Assembly: GCA_023101885.1 (NCBI GenBank)
Contig: JALPQD010000005.1
Location: 2,375,020 to 2,439,019, forward strand
DNA: 64,000 bases
Source of the DNA: Typhlomys cinereus
Taxonomy: Eukaryota > Chordata > Mammalia > Rodentia > Platacanthomyidae
Reading direction: 5' to 3'
The notes beneath the pieces are model-generated. The model ran no database searches, was not told the DNA's origin, and saw only the letters and a program-made list of their open reading frames with translations. Of this stretch, positions 10,223-21,934 are shown piece after piece. Made by a program: the position numbers and the translations under genes. Within the stretch, counting starts at the first letter, position 1, and each line of letters begins with the position of its first letter.

Positions 10223-10779
10223 AGGTTTCTTTCTGAGACAAAGTTAGACATGTATTTGTAAATACTTACTTGACCCGGCAGGTTTACTCTTATCTATTGA
10301 AAATATTTATCCAGATGAATTGTAAATCTATGTTCACATGAAAGCCAACCTGTGCAAGAATGCATGAATGTTGATGGTAGGTTTATTTATAATTGCTCAA
10401 GTCTCTAAATACTCTAAATGTCCTTCAGTGGGTGAGTGGATAAACAATGAATATAAGCACACAGCAGAATGTACTTGGGCAAAAACAAGCTATCAACACT
10501 CACTACGTGGATGGATCTCAAATGTGTTCATTCTAAGTCAAAGAAACCAGTGCTAGAAGCTGCTTCCCATGTGATTCCACTTATAGAGCATTTTGGAAAA
10601 AGCAAAATTACCAAGTTGGGCAACAGATCAGCAGTTTGTGTGTGTGTGGTGGTGGTGGGGCCTTCTGAGAGGGTTAATTAGCCACAAAGAGGTGTAAAGG
10701 AACTTCGAGGCTAAGGAGTATGCATTTTGCTGCATGTGCATTACACGCCTGAAATATAATACACACCAACAAAAACTTC

Positions 10780-11555
10780 GGTGCTTCCCATTTGTCTGTG
10801 GAATTAGAAGTCTGGACATTCTAGTCAGGCTCCTTCTAACCATCTCTGTTATCCACTAACTTTCAGTGCTGGCTAGCCTTGGCTGCTACCCAGCATGCTC
10901 TGGGTTTTCCTCTTTGCCTGTGCTATCCCCACAATATATCTTCTGTCCCTCTCAAGACCCTGCGGTCTGCCAAGGTCCTCATACCGCTCTCCCAACCCTA
11001 CCATCTGGAAATGCTTTTGTCCCAGAGGGGTCAGCTTGCCACCTGCCCCCATCTCCTGATCTCTGCACATTGAATTGACCATGTTCTTTGGTTCTCTAAC
11101 ATCTTTACAGCAACTTCCTTCTTTCTAGGACAAACTATACTAAGCTTCTTCCTTTCCCCAGATCCACACACTGTACCTGCCCAGAAAGCCCTAGGCATCC
11201 TTTAGATCCTCTTCTAAGTCACTCCACATGACTCCCCCCCCCAATCTCCCCAGTTTGGCACCTTCCCGTCCCGTGCCCTCAGCTCTGTTGATGCCTGGGT
11301 TACATACAGCCTGACCCCTCAATTCACGGCAGGAACCGTGTCACAGTCATCTGCGAATGGCAGGATTTTTTTTAAGTAGTTACAAACAACAGTAAATGAA
11401 TGAGTGGATTTTTCCAGTGATAGTCCTTCACGGTGGTCCAGAATAGTACCCGGGAAAGACAAACCTGTACCTGACCTTTTCTCTCCAGAATTTTGCATTC
11501 ATTTGCAGACTTCCGCTCTCTGGCTGAAGCAACTCTTGGGACACAGGACGATCAA
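10780..11555. other. No feature seen
   Basis: Unique C-rich sequence with a short C-run near 11236. No exon recognised. Confidence 0.45.
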
Positions 11556-11710
11556 CGCAGACAAGGTCCCGAGCGCTCAGGAAGCAGCGGTAGCAGTTGC
11601 GGCCGGCTCGGGAAGGCCTGGCACGCGTCCTGCCCGCGCAGGCGCCTGGCTCGCGCCCCCAGCATAGGTGAGGCGAGAGGGGCCGGCGCTGATGACAGGA
11701 CAGCTACCGC
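11550..11710 (+). promoter_or_regulatory. Short CpG-dense patch, promoter/first-exon candidate
   Basis: About 160 bases carry some twenty CpG dinucleotides, a density far above the rest of the window. 'cgcgcaggcgc' at 11635-11645 closely resembles an NRF1 palindromic site. 'atag|gtgagg' places a near-consensus splice donor at 11667/11668. TATA is absent, as in CpG-type promoters. The 87-residue frame ending at 11667 has no recognisable product. It could be an alternative first exon, a lncRNA promoter or a GC-rich relic. What is seen is the CpG cluster; the promoter role is inference. Confidence 0.35.
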
Positions 11711-11719
11711 GGTGTCACC

Positions 11720-12030
11720 TTCTGGTGGGAACTGATGCCCCTGTCCTCACTCCCTCGTTAGCAGAAGAGTTCCTTGCTTCCCCACCCCCCCGCTGCCTCC
11801 CTCTGCGGGGGATCCGCTCCCTGACGCCCCCCACCCCCCCATGCAGCTGCTCACAGCCTCTCTGCAGCTCATCAGTCCTCATCACGCTTCTCTGGGCCTG
11901 GAGTGATGACAGGCAGCCGGGAGGGAGCTACACGGCAACGGATCCGGGGAGCTGACTCCCATGCTGTTCACTGGAAAGCAACGGCAGCGTCCCGACCGAG
12001 AACGCCACGGTTCTGAACAAGCCCCAGTGT
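11720..12030. other. No feature seen
   Basis: C-rich unique sequence with short C-runs near 11785 and 11833. Confidence 0.4.
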
Positions 12031-12035
12031 AAATA

Positions 12036-12850
12036 TACTCACACCCAAGAATGTACACATGAGAGAGATACACGAGGGCATGACACTCATGCACATACTC
12101 ATGTCTATGTGCGTCCATACATGCATATGCACATGCACACACATATCCATATACATTCATACATGTACACATGTGCACACACTTTCATGTACAGACACAT
12201 TCAAATGTGTATGAATATTCATGAATATACACAAGTATTAATTCATACATGTGCACCTGCATACATATGCATATATGCACTTACCCATATTTGCACATAC
12301 ATTTGCAAGTATATGTACATACATATTCATGTATACATACACATTCATAAGTGCACATATAATTTATGCATTCATACTTGTGTACACATGTATGTTTATG
12401 TGTACATATACATAAAACAGGTACACATAACATATACAACATTTGATACCTGCATGTACACACATGCTCACTCATGTTTGCTTATGTGCACACAACCATG
12501 TACATATGCACATGCATGTATATATAGATTCATGTGCACATACACTTATGCAGGAAAACACATATACATATATATTCATGTACACATTCATGTATACATA
12601 TACCTGCATACTCGTGTACATATGCATGTATACGCATGCATGTTTACACATGCCTGCACACACTCATGCATCTGTATGCACATATACATATGTATACATA
12701 AACTAGCACATGCACATATATATACTTATATGGAAACGATTATATTCCTAATTGGATCTATGGTCACAGCCTCTAAGTCATGTCCTGGTCACATATCTAT
12801 ATACATACATGCTCGTATAAACTTGCACATGGACACATATTTATGTTCAG
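12036..12850. repeat. Long degenerate ACAT/ATGT tract
   Basis: About 700 bases (12036-12735) and a further piece to about 12850, made almost entirely of short alternating units (acatac, atgtac, atatgc, cacatg). Some 70 bases of non-repetitive sequence interrupt it near 12735-12795. The 279-residue His/Thr/Tyr-rich frame and its mirror frames are artefacts of the unit length. It may be a minisatellite or an expanded SINE tail. Confidence 0.85.
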
Positions 12851-13096
12851 CGGGAAATGTTGGACCTGTGGCCATGTGCTGGCCACTTAGGAGGACCCTA
12901 AGTCCTCACAAGCTATTGCAGTCCAGGAGCCTTAGTGGATCTGTCTGAGGTATCAGCAACCCATTGGAGTGCCTGGACTTTCCTTCTTGCAGGAAAGGAA
13001 ATGTGATGCAAAGAAAAGGAGAAGGAAGCCATGTTTTTTTGTGGTGTCATGAGCAGATGAAGAGGTACATCTTCAATCCCAATGCACATGCTCACA

Positions 13097-13195
13097 CATA
13101 AGAAAGAGAAGACAGGGAGGGAGGAAAAAGAAAAAAGAAGAAAGGGAGAAAGAAAAAGAAAGAGAAAGAAACAGACAAAGAGAGAGAGAGGCCCT
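13097..13195. repeat. GA-rich purine tract
   Basis: Near-pure A/G stretch (gaaag, gagaga units) of about 100 bases. Confidence 0.85.
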
Positions 13196-13199
13196 CAAA

Positions 13200-14215
13200 C
13201 TTTGCTCAGAATTATCTCCCTCTTAATGGGAACGCTGGACCTTAAATAGGAATTGGCGTTTCCTGCTCTGAGAAATGTTCCCTCACAACATGCTGCTAGA
13301 AGCACCATGATCTGTTGTTCTCGTTTATCAATTCCCCCATCACCTGGAACATGTGCACCATGAGATTGCTTCCTTGTCTGTCCTGTACCCAGCTGGGCAA
13401 GAGAAAGCATGACTAAGTGCTAAGTCTCTTTTGTTACTGAGGTTTCTCTGAGTCAGCACTTGTGTTGTTATCCCTGTGCTTTCTGGACCCATAAGAGCCA
13501 AACCTCATGCAACACCCCAAGGTTTAGACCTGTCAGTGACAACCAAGAGGGATGGGACCTCATATTTTGTCTCTTTGGAAGAACAAAGAAGGGCGTCTTT
13601 TGTTTTCCTATGGCCTAGCCTCTAGGCAATGCATATGAGGAGCTTGCAGCTGACCTGGAAGTCCCGGGACTTATGGACAGGGTTCTCACATGTCCCACCC
13701 CTATAAGTCAAAACAGACAACTTGCCAGCCAGCTCTCTCCATACCCTTCAGGCTACATGTCGCCATCTTGTGACTCCTTGGATCCTTCTAGCCTGTCCTT
13801 GGGGTTGGTTTGGTTAGAACGTCAGGGTAAAGGTAGGCAGGACCCGCCTCCTCTAAGAGGATTCCTATGGGGCACCAGCAGGCGAGAGAGACCAGCCACC
13901 GATGTCAGCAGTTGGTGGGACCTGCTTGTCGCTGACCGTGCAGCCGCTCCAGGTCAGCTGAGCAGTGCGGCAGAAAGGCAGACCGTGCAGGCTGGGACAC
14001 GCGAGGACTGTGCGCTACGCTGACCTCTGAGCGGAGTTACCTTCTCAGTTGATTCAGGACTAGTCAGCTCAGGGATGTGAAGGAAAGGTGCAGCGGTGTC
14101 TCTAGTCATCTCTGTGAGCACAGCGCACGTCACCAGCACTTGGTTTCAGGGCACAATTCGGTCTTATGACTTTCCAGAAATGATTTCCAAATGTGCTTTT
14201 TCAAAACAGCATTTT
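13200..14215. other. No feature seen
   Basis: Unique sequence with some CpGs near 13840-14030. A 116-residue open frame (13673-14023) shows no recognisable domain. Confidence 0.45.
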
Positions 14216-14217
14216 TA

Positions 14218-14350
14218 AAATTTGTTCATATGCTTTGAGACAGGATCTCACATAAGCCAGGCTAGCCTAGACATGTAGTTAAGCATAACTCTGAACTTCT
14301 GATTCTCCTGCTTCTGCCACACAAGTGCAGGATTACATCAGTATGGGCAT
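14218..14350 (-). repeat. B1-like SINE
   Basis: Reversed B1 3' half: 'tttgagacaggatctcacataagccaggctagcctag' and 'aacttctgattctcctgcttctgcc'. Confidence 0.75.
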
Positions 14351-14351
14351 C

Positions 14352-16370
14352 AATCCCTATGAAAAATAGCACTCTCAAAATGAAAAAATATATGCAACTG
14401 TTAAAGGACAACATTACAAACTTAAGCATAGCTTCATAAACAGTGGTAGTCAACAGTGCACACATGAATATACTATTTTTTGGTAGTTTGGGGAGAAGGG
14501 ATTCATAATTTGATAACCTTTTTCTGCTTAGCAAAATGTGCTCCTCTGTGACAGGAGCTGCGTGTTAAATGCTACAGTTGATTTCACTGTGCACAGCTTA
14601 CTTGGCTCGCCCCCACAGGTACAGTAGTGTAACCAACGCGTAGTCTGTTAATTCGATAAAAGCAAAGGTAAGCCCCACGCGTGAAACACTTGCAGCTTCC
14701 CACAGGCATGACCACTACGGGCTTGGGGGAGGAGGGGGCAGGATGAGTGGACCGCGATTGATGACAGCAGAGGAAACACACTACCAGGGTCCTGCTGTCA
14801 AACGGCCCCACCCACGGAGTTCTGGAAACGTCTGTTTATTTCATGTACTCTGAACGGAAGGTTTCCCCTATGTCTGGGAGCCAATATTCTCAGGACACAG
14901 TCTATGCTCAACCCAAGTCGCCCACGGCTGCATCATTGGGTAGAGTTTTAGCTCTGGACTACAGAGACCACTCAGAGCTATGTCGTCCCCAGAAAATTCT
15001 GTCCCGTGAGCTGAACAAATGTAACTGCTCAGCTCGAAGGTCTAGGGGCCGACTGTTCCCAAAGTGAGGGATAAAACCGGAAGAAGCACTGAACAGAGGC
15101 CTGGGGGCCAGAGACCAGCCCACAGTCTCCTGGTGGCTCCAGGCGATCATGCACACGTGTTCTCAAATGACTCGAACGCCACTGACACCTCTATTTACTT
15201 TGTTAAATGAATCGTTAAGTTGGCTAAAGGACCAGTGAAGAAGCATATGCTGCGTAGTCGGTCACTACACTCTGAGTGGACATGTAGCAGAGTCAGGAAT
15301 GCTACTTACTCTAGAAGGAGATCACAGACTCTACTCTCAGGTGGACACAGGTAACCGCAGAATGTTGGTTCTACAGCAAACCTCGAAGTGAATGTCAAAG
15401 CTGAATGGGAAGGTTGAGATCTTGACTTGGCTCACAGGTCACAGAGCCCTGCCTGAAACACTGTGCACCAGGGACCATTTGGCTGCTGAGTTATCTTCTA
15501 GCCTCCCTGAGTCACTCAACTCCGGGAACAGGGGTGGGACCAGACTGCAAATCTGCCGGATCTTCGTCGGCCTAACTTGGAGCCATCCTGAACATCTGGA
15601 GCCATATCCTCGGGAGGTGGCCCTGTGGCAGGCAAATGGCAGAAATACCTTATTACTGAGATGCTCACATCCTGAGCCCACTCCAGATCCCGGGGCTTCA
15701 GACACTCCAGGCCCCCTGGGAGCCAGCCCACTTTCTGGTTTTGAGACAGAGGATCCGTGGATGAGTGTCTGAAAAGTAAACCACAGTCTCCCTTCGGCTC
15801 AGCCAAGGCAAAGGGTGTCCTCAGGAGCCGGGGGAAGGCAAAGATAGTCGGGACTGTCACAAAATCCTGAGAGGATGGTGGCCAATCAGCATCCCAGCCA
15901 GGACTTCAGCGCTCTGCCCACACGAGCCTGCACAAGCCTGGCCCCTGCTTCTCTTTCCGGTTTCTAGAATGGGAGGAATGGCGGCAGCCACCATCCCCTC
16001 TCTGTGAGGTGGCACAGCTAAGCATATTCCCTGTACCCACAACTCCAGGCCCTGCCCGCTGACTCTGGCCTGGTGCGTGGCCTTTCCCAATGTCATTGTT
16101 TCTGGAATTTGATTTGATCCATGTAATTAGGAAAACCATTTAATGAAAGCCCATGCTGGATTGCCATCAGTTCCGTGCTGAACATTAGGAAGAATTCAAG
16201 GCGGAAAAGCAAGAGAGGAGAATTTGGAGGAGAGACTAGAGCTGAGATTGTAGACTAAGGAAGACCCAGAAAGGTAATGGAGCCAAGGAGGGCTGTGCAG
16301 GAGGGCGAGTAGTGCTCAAGTAGTATTACATGAAACATCCGAGTTTTTTCCCTCTCCTTTTTCACATGAA
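14352..16370. other. Two kilobases without recognised features
   Basis: Unique, mixed-composition sequence. Open frames of 60-126 residues occur on both strands but overlap each other and resemble nothing known. No microsatellite or SINE of note. Confidence 0.45.
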
Positions 16371-16371
16371 T

Positions 16372-16718
16372 GTGAGAGGCACATTCATGGATGTATGTGT
16401 GTTTGCCTATGTGTGGGCATATGTGTGTGTGTTCTGCATATGGAAAACCCAGGGTTGATCATGGGAATCATCTTCAGTCTCTTTCCCATGTTATTCTCTT
16501 AGAGACAGAGACTGTGATTTAGTCTAGAGCTGGCCAGCGGAACCGGTCTAACTAGCCAGCTTGCTCTGGGGATTCTCATTCTCCACCTTCCAAGTCTGGA
16601 ATCACGAGACAGGGCACCACACTCATCTGGCATTTTAGGTGGGATTTGGGGATCTGAGCTCAGTCCTTTTGTTTGAGTGATAGGTACTTTAACCACTTAG
16701 CCATTTCCCCCAGCCCCA
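16372..16718 (-). repeat. B4-like SINE
   Basis: TG-rich tail (16380-16440), reversed B1 body ('tcttagagacagagactgtgatttagtctagagctggcc') and reversed tRNA-like head ('gggatttggggatctgagctcagtc ... ttaaccacttagccatttcccccagcccc', ending at 16718). Full length, diverged. Confidence 0.8.
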
Positions 16719-16967
16719 GAGGTTTATTTTTTTTAATTAATCATTCTTAATTGCCTGAAGGAGTTCCTATCAGTAAAGGTTTATGGATGTAAGTTGTTCT
16801 TTAATTAATTCATTCACTCATTCGTAGGCACATTTTATATTCCGTCTCCATTCTCTCGGGTGCTAGGAGAAGTGCTTAGCAGAAGCTCAGAGGAATTGCC
16901 CGTGGCAGGAGAGACTTTCCATCACAGAAGAGAGATGGGCTCCGAGCTGCTGGACTATCTGGGAATG

Positions 16968-17135
16968 AATCTGTTACTCCCCAGCAGTGTGACAATGGAC
17001 AAGTTACTTAACCACTCTGACTTTTAGCTTTCTCATTTAGAGAACAATCTTCCATTAGCCTACCCTGGAGAATAAATTGCTTAATGCACAGAAACTACTT
17101 AGAATAGTGCCTGCTCTATAGCAATATATATCAGC
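16968..17135 (+). repeat. MIR SINE
   Basis: 'cagcagtgtgacaatggacaagttacttaaccactctgacttttagctttctcat' followed by 'aataaattgcttaatgcacagaa ... agtgcctgctctatagcaatatat' is the forward MIR order. Old and gapped. Confidence 0.65.
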
Positions 17136-17139
17136 CATT

Positions 17140-17999
17140 ACTCTTCCCTAGGAAACAAGTTTACAAAGAAGATGGTGGGCCTGGTCTTCCCACATCAGCA
17201 AATTGTTCAGTTGCATTATGACTAAGATGTTTTGCTCCTATCTATTATATGTAAAGATCTTATTTGTGCAGTCCATTTTCAGTCTGTTTGACAAACAAAC
17301 AAATTCTTCCAAAATAGACCAAAAAAAAAAAAAAAAAAAGCAACACACAAAAATCTGACACTTTAGCACCCTCCACCCAGACTCTGAGTTTAATCTTATT
17401 AGGTCAGGAAGCCTGACATTCCTGTCTAATTTGGCGAAGGTGTGTGGCAGGATGTAGCTCTGTCATGAGACTCCAGCACTGTTCTGGGACTGCAGCAGAG
17501 TCTTGGCCCCCCAAAGCTTTGCAAACAAGCTGGAATGGTCCCCTAACTCAACGCCACCGCACAGTGTAAGACAACGCTCTTCTCTCCACCCCGCATACAC
17601 CCACACTCTCAACTGCAGTCTTGTCCTCAGATTGAGTGTCTGCCATCGGTCTGCTTAGATGGGTTTGATTTCAGGGGTCACTCACTCCTCCATGTGCTGG
17701 TAGTGTTGCCCTCGGAATGAGGTTGCCTAGAGAGCCTCAAGTCTCACAAGTCAAAGTGCCACCTAAATGCATCTTACTGGGTCAATGGAGGCCAGGAGGG
17801 AAACGGGTGAGAGGACCCAGTGAAGCTCCTTCTTCCTGGGTCCCCCAGAGGTAGGACTTTGCGAAGCAACCCTTCTGCCCTTTTGGGCGTAACTGCCTCC
17901 TCAATACATTCCCTGTCCTCTCGATGCAACAGAGACAGAAGATGACAGAAGTGGAAAAAACTGAACTCATTCAGAAGCCCAAGTAGCTGACTGTTCCAT

Positions 18000-18000
<1 letters not shown>
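17140..18000. other. No feature seen apart from an A-run
   Basis: Unique sequence. A poly-A run of about 18 bases sits at 17321-17339, with no retrogene recognisable upstream. Confidence 0.45.

Positions 18001-18050
<50 letters not shown>
18001..18050. repeat. (GT)25 microsatellite
   Basis: Uninterrupted dinucleotide repeat, likely polymorphic. Confidence 0.95.
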
Positions 18051-18051
<1 letters not shown>

Positions 18052-18369
18052 CATATTGGTGTTCTTCTGGCTCCTGGGGTTGTCCAATAGCAATAGAGAC
18101 ATCAAGACAACTCACAGAGCCAATCCTCATCTGGTGATAACATCTCAGACTCAGTCTGGAGGTAAAGGACAGGGCTGAGTGACTGGCAGAGGCTCGTTCC
18201 CGTCTAACCGAACTCACAGCTGAACATCTCACAAGCTGCATTCAGTTCTGACACCTGCAACCACACTGGGCGAATCCTCTTGGAGCTAAGTCAACAAACT
18301 CATCGAGTAAAGTGCCCCTGACTTGATATGCTCACAAACATTTAGCCCTTGCTCTCATGTACATTTTGG

Positions 18370-18665
18370 GATCATATTAATATAACAGTAATAGTTGCCA
18401 CTTATTGACATGCTACTATGTTGGATAACCCACTAAGAGGAAGGGGAAGGAAAAGGGGGTATGGGAGGGAAGGTAATATTCTAACTGTTTTACATGTATT
18501 ATCTCATTTAATGAAATGAAATCTTCATAAAAACCTATAGGTTGTTTTTATCCCATTATTCAGATGGCAAAACTAAAGATCCAGGAAATTAAGATCCTGG
18601 TCCAAGTTGATACATCTAAAACAAATGACAGAGAAGAGATGACATCAAAATTCCCAAATTATGGT
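18370..18665 (-). repeat. MIR-like SINE
   Basis: 'tttacatgtattatctcatttaatgaaatgaaatcttcataaaaacctataggttgtttttatcccattattcagatggcaaaactaaag' follows the reversed MIR/MIRb order. A 36-base G/A-rich insertion lies near 18430-18465. Confidence 0.65.
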
Positions 18666-18669
18666 GAGT

Positions 18670-19705
18670 TTTCTCAAAGCCCCTCATGCTCTGCACCGCG
18701 GCTCTGTTGTTACTGTTCTGATAAGGGCTGGATTCTATCGAGATAATGAAAGGACGCAGACATTGCTGTGAGGTTTTGATTCAGCTCAGCTTTCATTTCC
18801 TAATGGAAAGTTGAAATCGAGTGGGGGGTGTTAGGACAAGACCTGGTTTTCAAATCTGACCCGGGTCAGGAAGCCTTCTGGTGAAATCTGGTGAAGTGCA
18901 GATGCCATCGCAGGCACCCATGCAGGTCAAACGCTTGGATCCCCTCTCATAGTTGGAGCCACAGACCCCAGAGCAGGCACATGGCTCTGAGTTGAACCTC
19001 TCTGGTGTGCTTTCCCCCAGAAATTGCAGCCATGCAATGGCTGCTGGAAGAAAATGTGACCACTGTTAGATCACACAGGATCGTCACACCTTATACCTAC
19101 TGCTTCCCATGACCTGTTAAACCCTCAGCCCATGGCAGCCCCCAGGGCATGGTGGGAAATGGCTAGCTTCCTAAATTACTACCTTATAGCTTATCTAGAA
19201 TCGTCATTGTCTACCAAACTCAGAGGCTATAGGCTCAAATCCTGCTCCCCTCAAAATCTTATACACACAAGGAATTTCCTTCATTCTGTGGGTTAGGGTT
19301 GCTGGCAGATCTCCTATCCCTGTTTTGAATGACCAATTATTAAAGAATCTGATTATCTGAAATAGATCTTACTGTCTGTCTATTCCAAGCCAGCTCTCAA
19401 GCCTACTGTCACCTCCAAGATGGCTTCAACCTCGCCTTCAGATGTGTCCTTGGCCTTGAAGGATTTTAGCAGGGTGTGAATGGAACAACTATTTCTCTAG
19501 CACTCTATGTGGGTTTGCATACCAAACCTTTACGCACCAAAATTGTGAATGAGTCATACAGTTAAACTTTGTGGAAAAATTTTATGTGTGATATGTTACT
19601 TAATCTTTGGAGCTACCTGACTACATGTGCATGGGGTGGGGGTTGGTATCATTTTCACATTATTGAAACCACCTGTTCCTACCTTACATAGCAAGGTAAA
19701 TATCA
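18670..19705. other. No feature seen
   Basis: Unique sequence; nothing recognisable on either strand. Confidence 0.45.
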
Positions 19706-19707
19706 CC

Positions 19708-19733
19708 CAACCCTAACCCTAAACCTAACAGTA
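19708..19733 (-). repeat. Short CCCTAA telomere-like block
   Basis: 'caaccctaaccctaaacctaa' is about three and a half telomeric hexamers in the C-rich orientation, opposite to the larger block 700 bases downstream. Too short to be secure on its own, but suggestive next to that block. Confidence 0.55.
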
Positions 19734-19739
19734 CTCTAA

Positions 19740-20392
19740 CTCTATTTAATTGTCTCCAGTCTATCAAAGTCGCCAGGAGGGACCATGACAGTCTCAGTAT
19801 GACACAGATGGGCAGGAAGAGCATGTGGGATGCTGAATGCTATCTGGGATGTGAGAGAAAGCAGAGTGATAGCATATAGACAGGGATCAGGAGGCTTTGA
19901 ATGGCCAGGTTGCGGAGAGAGTGTTGTCCAATTGTGTAAGAGTTAAAAAAAAAATAGGCAGGGAGTTTACATTTTCTAAGAGTCATCATTCCCAGAGCTT
20001 AAAGGAGCCAAAAGAGATGACTTGTCTGAGCCCACAGATTTCAAGCAAAAAAGATGCGATCTTCCTGATTTAACAAAATAAACATCGGAGGCCCAGAGGT
20101 TTGGCTAGAGATAGAGGATCAACGGAACGTGATTCCTCGCCTCTCTGTTGCTCACTGCAGCTCACCACTCTGGGCTGGACTTTCCCTTTGGATGAACGTA
20201 TGACTGTTTGGCCTCACGAGTGGTCTTATTTATAGACTTGCTATTTAAAACCATTTCACATTTCTAAAGTGGCAACAGGTTCTGAAGGAGAATTCTTGGC
20301 GGTGACACCACAAAAGTGTTTTAGAAAGATTGGCCTGTCAAAAGCACTCCAAATAGATCAAGAAAGGGGGGCAGGAAAGGGCATGAATTGGT
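19740..20392. other. No feature seen
   Basis: Unique sequence between the two telomere-like blocks. Confidence 0.45.
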
Positions 20393-20960
20393 TGGGGTTT
20401 GGAGTTAGGGGTTAGGATTAGGGTTAGGGTTACTGTCGCATTAAGGGTTAGGTTTTTAGGTGTTAGGGTTAAGGTTTAGGGTTAATGTTAGCTCTAGGTA
20501 TCAGGGTTACTTCATGATTAAATTTAGGCTTAGGTTATAGCTAGGATTATGGGTCACAATTAGAGATTAGAGTTAGGTTTAGGGTTATGGATAGTGTTTA
20601 GGATTGGGATTTGGGCATAGGATTAGGTTACTTTTTGCATTAGGAATTATTTGGATTAAAGTTATGGTTAAGGTTAGCATTAAGGGTAGGGATATGGATT
20701 AGATTTAGGTTTAAGATTATGGTTAGTGTTAGAGGTAGGTATAGGGGTAGTGCTAGGAATTTGCTATAGGGATAGATTATGGTTAGGAGTTAAGGGTTTA
20801 AGGGCTAAGGTTAGGGTTGGTTTAGGCTTATGTTTAGGTTCATGCTTAGAGTTTTTGCTAGTGGTTAAGGTTAGGATTGGGTTTCGAGTATAGGAATTAG
20901 GGATAGGGTTATGTTTAGGGTAAATGTTATTGCCTATTTATTGATTCATTTTTAATTTTT

Positions 20961-21260
20961 AAAAAAATTTATTTATTATTTATTCAATTGTGAGTGTATG
21001 CGTGTGTGTGCATGTGTATATATATGTGTTTGTGGAACCCCGAACGAATTTGGGAACCACCATGGATGCCTCCACCTCCTCCTTGTTTACTCTGCCCCAG
21101 GATTCACAGGCTCTGCCCTATCAGGACCAGAAACGCAGGCCGCCCCCGCTTCTGCCCAGTGTTGCTTCTGCCCGGTGTTTATACGTGGGGTCTAGGATCT
21201 GAACTCAAGACCTTCCACCCGCAAGGCAGAGGCTTAACCCCTGAGCCACCTCTCCAGCCC
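20961..21260 (-). repeat. Young SINE (family A), nested
   Basis: Head on the minus strand ends at 21260; the body is full length. The TG-rich stretch at about 20990-21030 is the reversed CA tail. Flanked by a near-perfect duplication, 20942-20960 and 21261-21279 (tgattcatttttaattttt with one difference). That duplication lies in the A-rich tail of the subfamily-2 SINE next to it. Confidence 0.88.
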
Positions 21261-21279
21261 TGATTTATTTTTAATTTTT

Positions 21280-21553
21280 TAAAACTTTTTTATTTATTTT
21301 GCATGCGAGCATGTGTGTATCACAGGGCACTGTGTGTCCCTGTGGAAGCCCTCGGGTGACTTCAGGAATTATCCTGTATTGTTTCTACCTCCTTTTTGCA
21401 TCGCTCTACAATTTCCCAGGCTCTGCCCACCAGGGATGGAAGCACAGCTTCCATTGCTTGGTTCTGGCATTCTTTATATGGGACCTGGGCTCAGAACTCA
21501 AGACCTTCTGCTTTAGAGGCAGAGTCTTAACCCCTGAGACATCTCTTCAGCCC
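21280..21553 (-). repeat. tRNA-headed SINE, subfamily 2
   Basis: Head ends at about 21553; the body carries the 'cagggcactgtgtgtccctgtgg' side characteristic of this subfamily. Its own duplication is 20928-20942 versus 21554-21568 (tattgcctatttatt / tattgcttatttatt). The family-A SINE therefore lies between its body and its outer duplication, and this element inserted first. Confidence 0.85.
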
Positions 21554-21934
21554 TATTGCTTATTTATTAGAATTAGGGTTAGTGCTGTAGATTAGTGGTT
21601 AGGAGTTTAGATTTAAGGTTAGGATAGGAGTTAGATTTTAGGTTAGGTTTTGTTGTTAGGAGTTAGGTATAATTTCAGTATTTAGTGTTAATATTAGTTT
21701 TATGTTTCATCTTACATGTTAGATGTTAGACTTAGTTATTAGGATTAAGGTTAGGCTTAAATTAGGGTAAGAGTTAGGAATTAGGTATTAGTGTTAGTTT
21801 TAGGGATTATATGTTAGGTCTAGGGTTAAGGGTAGAGGGTAGGATTTCAGGTTAGAGTTAAATAGGAATGAACAGAGAGCATGTTAGGGTTAGGAAAGAA
21901 TGTGAAGAGTTTTGGATGATGCCTAAGAATGGGG

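Larger units (their letters stand above)
9765..10770 (+). mobile_element. Old LINE-1, 3' end of ORF2 and 3' UTR
   Basis: The ordered L1M-type landmarks are present. They include 'gaacagacactttgccaagag', 'ggaaatgcaagtcagcagc', 'gcagccacttggaaaactgtttt', 'gtgagtggataaacaatgaatataa', 'acgtggatggatctcaaatg', 'ccatgtgattccacttatagagcatttt' and a UTR ending in 'cacgcctgaaatataatacac'. All frames are broken. A TATC-rich microsatellite and a reversed ID fragment interrupt it. It is dead. Confidence 0.85.
20395..21895 (+). repeat. Degenerate interstitial telomeric repeat, (TTAGGG)n
   Basis: From 20395 to 20927, and again from 21569 to about 21895, the sequence is dominated by variants of TTAGGG/TTAGG/TTAGGTTA. 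It starts with recognisable gggttaggattagggttagg units. Few perfect hexamers remain, so it is old. Two nested SINEs (20943-21553) interrupt it. The last hexamers (near 21881-21895) lie against a MaLR element. Orientation is G-rich on the plus strand. Confidence 0.85.

Noticed and set aside
12109..12948. 279-residue open frame, plus strand
   Set aside because: It is a translation of the ACAT/ATGT tract. Equivalent frames exist on the other strand and in other phases, and composition is driven by the repeat.
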